Of a DNA stretch of 64,000 nt, positions 50,516 to 58,134 are shown piece by piece. Within the stretch, counting starts at the first letter, position 1; the number at the start of each line of letters is the position of its first letter. Source of the stretch: Bacteroides sp. MSB163 (lineage in GTDB: Bacteria; Bacteroidota; Bacteroidia; Bacteroidales; Bacteroidaceae); contig NZ_CP143867.1 of the NCBI RefSeq assembly GCF_036416795.1, forward strand, positions 2,906,001-2,970,000, given 5' to 3'. A program made the translations under genes and the position numbers. The notes beneath the pieces are model-generated. The model worked only from the letters and a program-made list of their open reading frames with translations, searched no databases and was not told the DNA's origin.

Positions 50516-52417
50516 TTATATTTGTTCTATCGTATTCATTATTCCTTCCTCATCCATGCCACACAGATGATACAGCTCCTGTATCGTGCCGTGTTCTATA
50601 AACGTATCCGGCACGCCTATGCGGTGTACGTGCGGCGTATATTCGTTGTCGGCCATAAATTCCAGGATGGCAGTCCCCATGCCACCTTTCCGTATGCCGT
50701 CTTCAATGGTGATGATGCGGGAAAATGAACGTCCTATTTCGTGTAGCATCTCCTCGTCCAGTGGCTTGAGGAAACGCAGGTCATAATGTGCTATTGAGAT
50801 GTTTTTTTCTTTTTCCGCCCGTTCGATGGCCTTTGCGGCAATGTTCCCTATCGGGCCGAGGGTAACGACTGCCATATCTTTACCGTCCTTCAGCTTGCGT
50901 CCTTTGCCAACCGGAATTTCTTCTAACGGGCATTTCCAGTCCTTCAGCACGCCGCGCCCACGGGGGTAGCGGATAACGAACGGACCTTTGTCCGGCAGCT
51001 GTGCCGTGTACATGAGGTGGCGTAGTTCGTGCTCGTTCATAGGCGAGGAAATCGTCAGGTTGGGGATGGGGCGGAAGTAGGCCAGGTCGAACACGCCGTG
51101 GTGGGTCGGTCCGTCTTCACCTACCAGCCCGGCACGATCCAGGCAGAGCACAACGGGAAGTTTGAGTATGGCGATATCATGAATGACATTGTCGTAAGCA
51201 CGTTGCATGAATGACGAATAGATGTTGCAAAAAGGTTGCATCCCTTCTTTGGCCATACCGCCCGAGAAGGTGGCTGCATGTCCTTCGGCAATACCTACGT
51301 CAAAAGCACGGTCGGGCATTGCCTGCATCAGCATATTCATGGAACACCCTGTAGGCATGGCGGGAGTGACGCCGACGATGCGTGGATTCTTTTCGGCAAG
51401 TTCCACCAGGGTTTCTCCGAAAACGTCCTGATACAGTGGTGGCAGGTTGTGTGTATCTGTTGTAAAGCGTTCACCCGTTTCTGGATCAAACTTTCCCGGT
51501 GCATGCCAGATGCCCGGAGCCTTCTCGGCAGGTTCGAAGCCTTTCCCTTTAATGGTGTGCAGGTGCAGGATTTTCGGTCCCTTCATATCTTTGATGTCCC
51601 GCAGGATACGTGCGATGTTCTTCACATCGTGTCCGTTGACGGGACCGAAGTAGCGGATATTCATTCCTTCGAAGATATTCTGTTGTTGGGCGGCTATCGA
51701 TTTCAGGCTATTGCCAAAACGTATAAGAGCCTTACGACGATCTTCGTTGAGGATGCCCACTTTGAACAGCATCTTGGATACTTTGAAGCGGAGCTGGTTG
51801 TATCGGTTTGAGGTGGTCAGGTTGAAGAGATATTGCTTCATGCCGCCTACACTGCGGTCTATGGCCATCTCGTTATCGTTCAGAATGATAAGCAGGTTGT
51901 TGGAACTTGCTGAGGCATTGTTCAATCCTTCGAATGCCAGTCCACCGCTCATGCTGCCATCGCCAATTACGGCAACCACATGGCGGTCTTTTTCTCCTTT
52001 TTCTTCTGCCGCTACCGCCATGCCGAGAGCCGCCGAAATGGAGTTCGAAGCATGTCCGCAAGTGAAAGTGTCATAATCGCTTTCATCGGGAGAGGGGAAA
52101 GGGCGGATACCCTTGAATTTCCGGTTTGTGGAGAATGTTTCCCGACGTCCGGTCAGTATCTTATGGCCATACGCCTGATGGCCTACGTCCCACACGATGC
52201 GGTCGTAAGGAGTATTGAACACGTAATGCAGGGCGACGGTCAGTTCTACCGTCCCCAAACTGGCTGCAAAGTGTCCCGGGTTGCGCGAAACTTCTTTAAT
52301 AATGTCCTGCCGCAATTCTTTGCAAATCTCCGGAAGCTGATCAACGCTTAGTTTACGCAGATCTTCGGGATCAGAAATAGAATTTAGCAAGTTATATGTT
52401 GTTGGTTCTGTCTTCAT
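50516..52417 (-). CDS. dxs: 1-deoxy-D-xylulose-5-phosphate synthase
   Basis: The protein has 633 residues from the ATG at 52417 (MKTEPTTYNLLNSISDPEDL); the frame is open nine codons further, but a -7 box lies only 25-32 bases before this ATG. The thiamine-diphosphate site is seen as VWDVGHQAYGHKILTGRR (about 75-92) and GDGSMSGGLAFEGLNNA (152-168) ending in the Asn of LNDNEMAI. The transketolase-like second half has DRAGLVGEDGPTHHGVFDLA. It condenses pyruvate and glyceraldehyde-3-phosphate to open the MEP isoprenoid pathway. First gene of dxs-broN-trkA-trkH. Confidence 0.97.
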   Translation of the reverse strand: MKTEPTTYNLLNSISDPEDLRKLSVDQLPEICKELRQDIIKEVSRNPGHFAASLGTVELTVALHYVFNTPYDRIVWDVGHQAYGHKILTGRRETFSTNRKFKGIRPFPSPDESDYDTFTCGHASNSISAALGMAVAAEEKGEKDRHVVAVIGDGSMSGGLAFEGLNNASASSNNLLIILNDNEMAIDRSVGGMKQYLFNLTTSNRYNQLRFKVSKMLFKVGILNEDRRKALIRFGNSLKSIAAQQQNIFEGMNIRYFGPVNGHDVKNIARILRDIKDMKGPKILHLHTIKGKGFEPAEKAPGIWHAPGKFDPETGERFTTDTHNLPPLYQDVFGETLVELAEKNPRIVGVTPAMPTGCSMNMLMQAMPDRAFDVGIAEGHAATFSGGMAKEGMQPFCNIYSSFMQRAYDNVIHDIAILKLPVVLCLDRAGLVGEDGPTHHGVFDLAYFRPIPNLTISSPMNEHELRHLMYTAQLPDKGPFVIRYPRGRGVLKDWKCPLEEIPVGKGRKLKDGKDMAVVTLGPIGNIAAKAIERAEKEKNISIAHYDLRFLKPLDEEMLHEIGRSFSRIITIEDGIRKGGMGTAILEFMADNEYTPHVHRIGVPDTFIEHGTIQELYHLCGMDEEGIMNTIEQI

Positions 52418-52441
52418 CTCTGTTCTGAGGATTACAAATTG

Positions 52442-52449
52442 CAAAATTA
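52442..52449 (-). promoter_or_regulatory. Putative promoter of the dxs operon
   Basis: On the minus strand TAATTTTG fits the -7 consensus, 25 bases before the ATG chosen for dxs. No clear -33 box. Confidence 0.5.
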
Positions 52450-52561
52450 GTAAAAGAAAACGGAAGGCATTCCCTTTTTTTGGAAAAAATGCGTGTTACT
52501 GCTTCTTTCACCTTGGTTCTTCAGCCTTTTATCTCATGATTCGATAACTATTCCCTTTTAA

Positions 52562-52593
52562 ATTGTTCCATCTGAATAGATTCGCTACATTTG
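52562..52593 (+). promoter_or_regulatory. Promoter of the 52614 gene
   Basis: ATTG at 52562-52565, a 20-base spacer and TACATTTG at 52586-52593 form a near-perfect Bacteroides promoter, about 20 bases before the ATG. Confidence 0.7.
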
Positions 52594-52613
52594 CACCTGC
52601 AAAACAGAATAAT

Positions 52614-53084
52614 ATGAAAGCTTACTTTAATTATGATATGGTGCCTTTGAATTATATTCATTGCCTCAATTCCGCCTGTACGCGAGGCGAAAGTTGTTTG
52701 CGCCACCTTGTCGCGTTGCATGTGCCGCAGAATTTGAAGAGCGTTGTGGCGGTAAACCCGTCCAACTATCCGGCGGATGCCGGAAATTGCCCCTACTTTC
52801 GGAGCACCGTGAAACGTCGCTATGCCTGGGGCATCAGTACCCTTTTCGATAACATTCCTTATAAGAAAGCCTTGATGCTGAAAAGGATGGTTCGCGATAT
52901 CTATCCCCAAACCACTTATTACCGTATCTTGCATGCGGAACGCGGGCTCTCGCCGGCAGAACAGGAGCGGATTGCCGGACTTTTCCTGCGGGCGGGTATC
53001 ACGGAAACTCCCGTGTTCGACAGTTATCTTGAAGAGTATGATTGGGATGAATGTCATGTACCGAAAGCGAGAACCACGCTCTAA
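52614..53084 (+). CDS. Small conserved cytosolic protein (DUF6078-like)
   Basis: The protein has 156 residues from the ATG at 52614; the frame is open to 52563, but that start would precede the promoter's -7 box. The N-terminus FNYDMVPLNYIHCLNSACTR continues GESCLRHLVALHV, with three cysteines that could bind metal. A second block reads NCPYFRSTVKRRYAWGISTL. A helical end follows (LSPAEQERIAGLFLRAGI). I recall this pattern from an uncharacterised Bacteroides family (DUF6078) but cannot confirm it here. No signal peptide. Function unknown. Confidence 0.65.
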   Translation: MKAYFNYDMVPLNYIHCLNSACTRGESCLRHLVALHVPQNLKSVVAVNPSNYPADAGNCPYFRSTVKRRYAWGISTLFDNIPYKKALMLKRMVRDIYPQTTYYRILHAERGLSPAEQERIAGLFLRAGITETPVFDSYLEEYDWDECHVPKARTTL

Positions 53085-53120
53085 CTTCTTGTCTGACAGA
53101 AGGGTTGGGGTCCCACACGA

Positions 53121-53230
53121 CTTGACAGTAGTGGGACACTCGTTCAGTCCCGGTGGGAGGGTATTTCAGTCGTAGTGAGAGGGTACTTCAGTCGTAATGG
53201 GAGAGTACCTCAGTCGTAGTGGGAATACCG
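53121..53230. repeat. Five tandem 22-bp repeats
   Basis: Units of 22 bases start at 53121, 53143, 53165, 53187 and 53209, with consensus TTCAGTCGTAGTGGGAGGGT plus AC; the first and last are more divergent. They fill the space between the 52614 gene and the GSCFA gene (53085-53351), which holds no gene. The 22-base period equals two helical turns. Confidence 0.8.
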
Positions 53231-53351
53231 CTTACTCCTATCGTCTGGCCGGTTATCCTTCTTTTCTTTTGTATCTTTAGGGTGGATTGATTAGTTTTGT
53301 AGCGGCAACGAAAGCTGTTTTTTCACTTTCATAATTCTTAATTATTCACTT

Positions 53352-54341
53352 ATGAACTTTTTTACTTCCGTTGAGTTGCCTTCCGGTATGCCACGTTTCA
53401 CTCAGTCGGACGAGTTTCTGCTGATGGGTTCTTGCTTTGCCGTTCATATCGGCGCGTTGCTGGCAGATGCCAAGTTTCGTTCGGATATGAATCCTTTCGG
53501 GGTTCTTTATAATCCGTTGTCGATTTCGGCAGCTTTGCGCGAAGTGGTGGCGGGCAGGATTTATACGGACGAAGCCTTGTTCTTCTTCCGTGAGTGCTGG
53601 CATAGTCCGATGCATCATGGCGATTTTTCTTCTCCCTTGGCAGAAGAAGTGTTGCAGCGCATCAATACCCGTCTGCAAACGGCGCGCGAACGTATCCACC
53701 ACTTGAACTGCCTGATGCTGACTTTTGGTACAGCGTGGGTGTACGAACAGAAATCCACGGGACATGTGGTTGCCAATTGCCATAAACAGCCGGAGTCTGT
53801 TTTTACCCGTCGCCGGCTCAGCGTGCAGGAGATTGTATCGGATTATACCTCTCTCTTCTCCGGTCTGATTGCCCGGAACCCAAAGTTGAAAGTGATTCTT
53901 ACGGTCAGCCCCATCCGTCATGTACGTGACGGAATGCACGCTAACCAATTGAGTAAAGCTACACTTTTGCTTGCTATCGATCAGTTACAGGCTTCATTTC
54001 CCGAACATGTCTTTTATTTTCCGGCTTATGAGCTCTTACTCGACGAGCTACGTGACTATCGTTTTTACGCTGACGACATGGTGCATCCATCCCCCCTGGC
54101 GGTGCGTTATGTATGGGAGAAGTTTGTGCAGACCTGTCTCTCTGAGGATGCGTTAGAGATTATGCAGGAAAGTGAAAATATCAATAAAGCGCTATCCCAT
54201 AAGCCTTTTCATCCTGAGTCAGACGAGTATAAGCGTTTTTTAGGACAAATTGTGTTAAAAATCGACCGACTTAACAAAAAATACCCGTACTTAGATTTCA
54301 AAAAAGAGAAAGATATATGCCGTATACGATTGAAACAATAG
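53352..54341 (+). CDS. GSCFA-domain protein (SGNH-like)
   Basis: The protein has 329 residues. The family's name motif appears as LLMGSCFAVHIGALLAD (GSCFA at about 26-30). Further blocks are NPFGVLYNPLSISAALREV, LTFGTAWVYE, NPKLKVILTVSPIRHVRDG and the C-terminal DDMVHPSPLAVRYVW with the Asp-x-x-His pattern of SGNH/GDSL hydrolases. Ser 27 with that D-H would form the catalytic set. No signal peptide, so cytosolic. Its end overlaps murF-alr by 25 bases, and the pairing is typical in Bacteroides, suggesting a cell-wall-related role that is not proved. Confidence 0.85.
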   Translation: MNFFTSVELPSGMPRFTQSDEFLLMGSCFAVHIGALLADAKFRSDMNPFGVLYNPLSISAALREVVAGRIYTDEALFFFRECWHSPMHHGDFSSPLAEEVLQRINTRLQTARERIHHLNCLMLTFGTAWVYEQKSTGHVVANCHKQPESVFTRRRLSVQEIVSDYTSLFSGLIARNPKLKVILTVSPIRHVRDGMHANQLSKATLLLAIDQLQASFPEHVFYFPAYELLLDELRDYRFYADDMVHPSPLAVRYVWEKFVQTCLSEDALEIMQESENINKALSHKPFHPESDEYKRFLGQIVLKIDRLNKKYPYLDFKKEKDICRIRLKQ

Positions 54342-56854
54342 CCGAACGCATCGGTGCACGACGTGTGGGGGACACGCCGGCAACCATAGATTGGTTACTT
54401 ACCGATAGCCGTTCCTTGAGTTTCCCCGAAGAAACCTTGTTTTTTGCCTTAACTACCAAGCGTAATGATGGCGCACGCTATATACCTGACTTGTATTCAC
54501 GCGGTGTTCGCAATTTTGTGGTCAGCAAAGAAACCTTTAAAGCAATTGACAATGGACAATTGACAATGGACAATTCTGCGCAGCGTGATGGTGCACAGCC
54601 CATTGTCAATTGTCAATTGTCAACTGTCAATTTCCTGGTGGTCGCCAATCCTTTGAAAGCTTTGCAGAAGTTGGCGGAACAACACCGTGAACAGTTTCAG
54701 ATACCGGTTATCGGCATAACAGGCAGTAACGGAAAGACGATTGTAAAGGAATGGCTGCATCAATTGCTCAGTCCTGAGCGGGTGATTGTCCGTTCGCCGC
54801 GCAGCTATAATTCACAGATCGGCGTACCTTTGTCCGTCTGGCAGATGAACGGGCAGTCCGAACTCGCTATTTTCGAAGCCGGAATTTCGGAGATGGGAGA
54901 GATGCGTGCCTTGCAGAATATTATCAAACCTACCATCGGCATACTGACCAACATTGGCGGAGCTCATCAGGAGAACTTTTTCTCTTTGCAAGAGAAGACC
55001 ATGGAAAAACTGTCGCTCTTCAAGAACTGCGATGTGGTGATCTATAATGGCGATGATGAGTTTATCAGCAATTGTGTGGCGAAGTCCATGCTCAGTGCCC
55101 GCGAAATCGCGTGGAGCCGGAAAGATATGGAGCGTCCCCTGTTTATAAGTAAGGTGGAGAAAAAGGAGGATTGTACCGTGATCTCTTATCGTTATCTGGA
55201 GATGGACAACACCTTTATATTGCCTTTCATTGACGATGCTTCTATCGAGAACTCGCTGAACTGCCTGGCTGCCTGTCTTTATCTGATGCTTCCTGCCGGG
55301 AAAATTACGGAACGTATGGCGGCGCTGGAACCGGTAGCTATGCGCCTGGAAGTGAAGGAAGGCAAAAATGGTTGCCTGTTGATCAATGATAGTTATAACA
55401 GTGATCTTGCTTCACTGGACATTGCACTTGATTTCCTTTACCGTCGTTCGCAGAGTAACGGACTGAAGCGGACTCTCATCCTCTCGGATATACTGGAAAC
55501 CGGACAGAATGCGCCGACACTTTACCGGAAAGTATCGCAGCTTGCCGGTAGCCGCGGCATTGAGCGTATCATCGGAGTGGGCAGTGAGATCTCTTCGTGT
55601 GCCGCGCGCTTTGACATCGAGAAGGCTTTCTATCCTAATACAGAGGCCCTGTTGCGTGCCATTTCCCGTGGGGAACTGCGGTTGGAGAATGAAATTATAT
55701 TGATAAAAGGTGCCCGTCAGTTCGGCTTTGATGCCTTGACGGAAGAATTGGAGAAAAAGGTACACGAAACCATTCTTGAGGTGAATCTTGGAGCCATGAT
55801 AGCCAATCTGAACTATTATCGCAGTCAGCTGCGTCCGGATACGAAGATGGTGTGTATGGTGAAAGCATCAGCCTATGGGGCCGGTTCGTATGAGATTGCC
55901 AAGACCTTGCAGGAACATCATGTTGATTTCCTGGCTGTGGCTGTAGCTGATGAAGGTTCCGAACTCCGCAAAGCGGGTATCACGGCAAGCATCATCATTA
56001 TGAACCCGGAGATGACCGCGTTCAAGACCATGTTCGACTATAAGCTGGAGCCGGAAGTGTATAGCTTCCACCTGCTGGATGCACTGATTAAAGAGGCGGA
56101 GAAGGAAGGAATCACTAACTTCCCGATTCATATAAAACTGGATACGGGCATGCATCGCCTGGGCTTTGCCGCCGAAGATATGCCGCGATTGATTGAACGG
56201 CTGAAAGGACAGAATGCAGTGATTGCCCGTTCGGTATTCTCGCACTTTGTGGGTAGTGATGCGGCACAGTTCGATGCGTTTACACGTGGACAGATTGAAA
56301 CGTTTGAGGCGGCATCCATGCAGTTGCAGGAAGCATTTCCGCATAAGATACTCCGGCACATCTGCAATTCGGCCGGTATCGAGCGTTTCCCGGGTGCACA
56401 GTTCGATATGGTACGCTTGGGTATCGGTTTGTATGGCATCAGTCCCATTGATAACAGCATTATCAATAATGTGAGTACACTGAAAACCACCATCCTGCAA
56501 ATACGTGATGTACCCCAGGAAGACACGGTAGGCTATAGCCGCAAGGGACACCTGACGCGTAATTCACGAATTGCCGCATTACCTATCGGATATGCCGACG
56601 GATTGAACCGTCATCTTGGCAACGGGCACGCCTATTGCCTGGTGAATGGCCGGCGTGCGCCCTATGTGGGTAACATCTGTATGGACGTTTGCATGATTGA
56701 CGTTACGGACATTGACTGCAAGGAAGGGGATACTGTGGAGATTTTCGGTGATCATCTCCCCATTACGGTACTTTCCGATATTCTTGAAACCATTCCTTAC
56801 GAAGTGCTGACAAGTGTTTCTACGCGGGTGAAAAGAATCTATTATCAGGATTAA
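54317..56854 (+). CDS. murF-alr: Bifunctional MurF ligase / alanine racemase
   Basis: The protein has 845 residues. The MurF half (1 to about 480) adds D-Ala-D-Ala to UDP-MurNAc-tripeptide; its ATP loop VIGITGSNGKT ends at 141, with NSQIGVPLSVW and NIGGAHQENF following. The Alr half (about 485-845) supplies D-alanine: PLP lysine K516 in MVKASAYGAGSYEIA, and catalytic tyrosine Y740 in VGYSRKGHL. The fusion is usual in Bacteroidetes and couples D-Ala supply to its use. Residues 77-106 (IDNGQLTMDNSAQRDGAQPI and on to NF) are encoded entirely by a 90-base palindromic element inserted in frame, between the N-terminal domain and LVVANPLKALQKLAE. The start overlaps the GSCFA gene. Confidence 0.95.
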   Translation: MPYTIETIAERIGARRVGDTPATIDWLLTDSRSLSFPEETLFFALTTKRNDGARYIPDLYSRGVRNFVVSKETFKAIDNGQLTMDNSAQRDGAQPIVNCQLSTVNFLVVANPLKALQKLAEQHREQFQIPVIGITGSNGKTIVKEWLHQLLSPERVIVRSPRSYNSQIGVPLSVWQMNGQSELAIFEAGISEMGEMRALQNIIKPTIGILTNIGGAHQENFFSLQEKTMEKLSLFKNCDVVIYNGDDEFISNCVAKSMLSAREIAWSRKDMERPLFISKVEKKEDCTVISYRYLEMDNTFILPFIDDASIENSLNCLAACLYLMLPAGKITERMAALEPVAMRLEVKEGKNGCLLINDSYNSDLASLDIALDFLYRRSQSNGLKRTLILSDILETGQNAPTLYRKVSQLAGSRGIERIIGVGSEISSCAARFDIEKAFYPNTEALLRAISRGELRLENEIILIKGARQFGFDALTEELEKKVHETILEVNLGAMIANLNYYRSQLRPDTKMVCMVKASAYGAGSYEIAKTLQEHHVDFLAVAVADEGSELRKAGITASIIIMNPEMTAFKTMFDYKLEPEVYSFHLLDALIKEAEKEGITNFPIHIKLDTGMHRLGFAAEDMPRLIERLKGQNAVIARSVFSHFVGSDAAQFDAFTRGQIETFEAASMQLQEAFPHKILRHICNSAGIERFPGAQFDMVRLGIGLYGISPIDNSIINNVSTLKTTILQIRDVPQEDTVGYSRKGHLTRNSRIAALPIGYADGLNRHLGNGHAYCLVNGRRAPYVGNICMDVCMIDVTDIDCKEGDTVEIFGDHLPITVLSDILETIPYEVLTSVSTRVKRIYYQD
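54543..54632 (+). repeat. Palindromic element inserted in frame within murF-alr
   Basis: The left arm is built of CAATTGACAATGGACAATT words and the right arm of the complementary CATTGTCAATTGTCAATTG. The core is CTGCGCAGCGTGATGGTGCA followed by CAG. Length is exactly 90 bases (30 codons) with no stop in the murF frame. Confidence 0.85.
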
Positions 56855-56955
56855 CCGTTTGTTAGTGAGTTGTATATGCTTCCCGATTATTCGGCTTGAC
56901 GCAGAAAGTTTTCGTTTTAATCTGTGTAAATCTGTGTAATCTGTGGTGAAACTAT

Positions 56956-56963
56956 TATATTTG
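56956..56963 (+). promoter_or_regulatory. Putative promoter of the tatA-tatC operon
   Basis: TATATTTG, a perfect -7 box, 25 bases before tatA. Upstream lie three tandem TCTGTGTAA words (56925-56946) of no clear meaning. Confidence 0.55.
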
Positions 56964-56987
56964 CAACAAATTTAAAAGACTACGGAT

Positions 56988-57203
56988 ATGACAAATTTAC
57001 TTTTATTAGGCTTTCTGCCCAGCGGTTCCGAATGGGTTATCATCGCCCTGTTAATACTGTTGTTGTTTGGTGGCAAGAAAATCCCCGAACTGATGAAAGG
57101 ACTCGGTAAAGGTGTGAAGAGCTTCAAAGATGGTGTGAATGAAGCAAAAGAAGAAATAAACAAGGCAAAGGATGATATAGAAGAGCCGGCTTCAAAAAAA
57201 TAA
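56988..57203 (+). CDS. tatA: Twin-arginine translocase subunit TatA/E
   Basis: The protein has 71 residues with one N-terminal membrane helix (EWVIIALLILLLFGGKKIPE), the conserved FG hinge, then an amphipathic helix (LMKGLGKGVKSFKDGV) and a charged tail. It polymerises to form the Tat pore for folded proteins. tatC follows after a palindromic element. No TatB gene is present, as usual in this group. Confidence 0.95.
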   Translation: MTNLLLLGFLPSGSEWVIIALLILLLFGGKKIPELMKGLGKGVKSFKDGVNEAKEEINKAKDDIEEPASKK

Positions 57204-57206
57204 ATG

Positions 57207-57303
57207 AGTTACATAAGCTACGAGCTGCAAAGCTACAAGCTACAAGTGGCTGCGCGATTATGCCGCACGGTACTCGTAGCTTGTAGTTCGTAACTCGTAG
57301 CTA
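57207..57303. repeat. Palindromic element, GCTAC-arm type, copy C, between tatA and tatC
   Basis: Arms of GCTACAA words flank the core GTGGCTGCGCGATTATGCCG followed by CACGGTACTCG. Unlike copies A and B it lies between co-directional genes, where it could lower tatC expression relative to tatA. Confidence 0.8.
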
Positions 57304-57312
57304 CTTACTACT

Positions 57313-58134
57313 ATGGCAGATAAGGAATTAACCTTTTGGGATCATTTGGACGAACTGCGCCGTGTATTGTTTCGGGTACTCGGTGTATGGTTTGTGTTGG
57401 CTGTAGGTTATTTTATTGCGATGCCGTGGCTGTTTGATAACGTAGTGTTAGCTCCCTGCCACAATGACTTTGTCTTCTACGACGTGTTGCGCTATGTGGG
57501 AAAGGTTTTCGATCTCCATGATGATTTCTTCACACAGGAGTTCCACGTCAAACTAATCAATATTAATCTGGCTGCCCCGTTCTTTATTCACATGTCCACT
57601 GCATTCTGGATGTCGGTGGTGACGGCTACGCCTTATATCTTTTTCGAAATCTGGCGGTTTATCAGTCCTGCGCTCTATGCTAATGAGCGGCGTGGCGTGA
57701 AGAAAGCACTGTGTATTGGTACGGTGATGTTCTTCCTCGGTGTGCTTCTGGGTTATTTTATGGTCTATCCGCTGACGCTGCGTTTCCTTTCCACCTATCA
57801 ACTGAGCGCGGCTATTGAGAACCAGATTTCTTTGAATTCCTACATAGACAACTTCATGATGCTGGTGCTCTGCATGGGGCTGGCTTTCGAATTGCCGTTA
57901 GTGACGTGGCTGCTTTCGCTCTTGGGGCTGGTACATAAATCTTTCCTGCGCAAATACCGCCGTCATGCCCTGGTGCTTATCGTGATTATTTCAGCTATCA
58001 TTACACCGACTGGCGACCCCTTCACCCTGACTGTGGTTTCCGTTCCGCTTTATCTGCTCTATGAGTTGAGTATCCTGATGATTAAGGATAAAAAGACCGA
58101 TGCGGACGAGACTGATGAAGAGAAGGAGGAATAA
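57313..58134 (+). CDS. tatC: Twin-arginine translocase subunit TatC
   Basis: The protein has 273 residues with six membrane helices. Conserved features are ELTFWDHLDELRRVLFRVLG at the start, FEIWRFISPALYANERRG in the second cytosolic loop, and ALVLIVIISAIITPTGDPFT. It binds the twin-arginine signal. There is a modest periplasmic insertion (about 55-85). The C-terminus is acidic (DADETDEEKEE), and its codons supply the Shine-Dalgarno AAGGAGGA for the next gene, whose ATG overlaps the stop (TAATG). Confidence 0.95.
   Translation: MADKELTFWDHLDELRRVLFRVLGVWFVLAVGYFIAMPWLFDNVVLAPCHNDFVFYDVLRYVGKVFDLHDDFFTQEFHVKLININLAAPFFIHMSTAFWMSVVTATPYIFFEIWRFISPALYANERRGVKKALCIGTVMFFLGVLLGYFMVYPLTLRFLSTYQLSAAIENQISLNSYIDNFMMLVLCMGLAFELPLVTWLLSLLGLVHKSFLRKYRRHALVLIVIISAIITPTGDPFTLTVVSVPLYLLYELSILMIKDKKTDADETDEEKEE

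Noticed and set aside
53121..53230. CRISPR array from five regular repeats
   Set aside because: The 22-bp units are directly abutting with no spacers.
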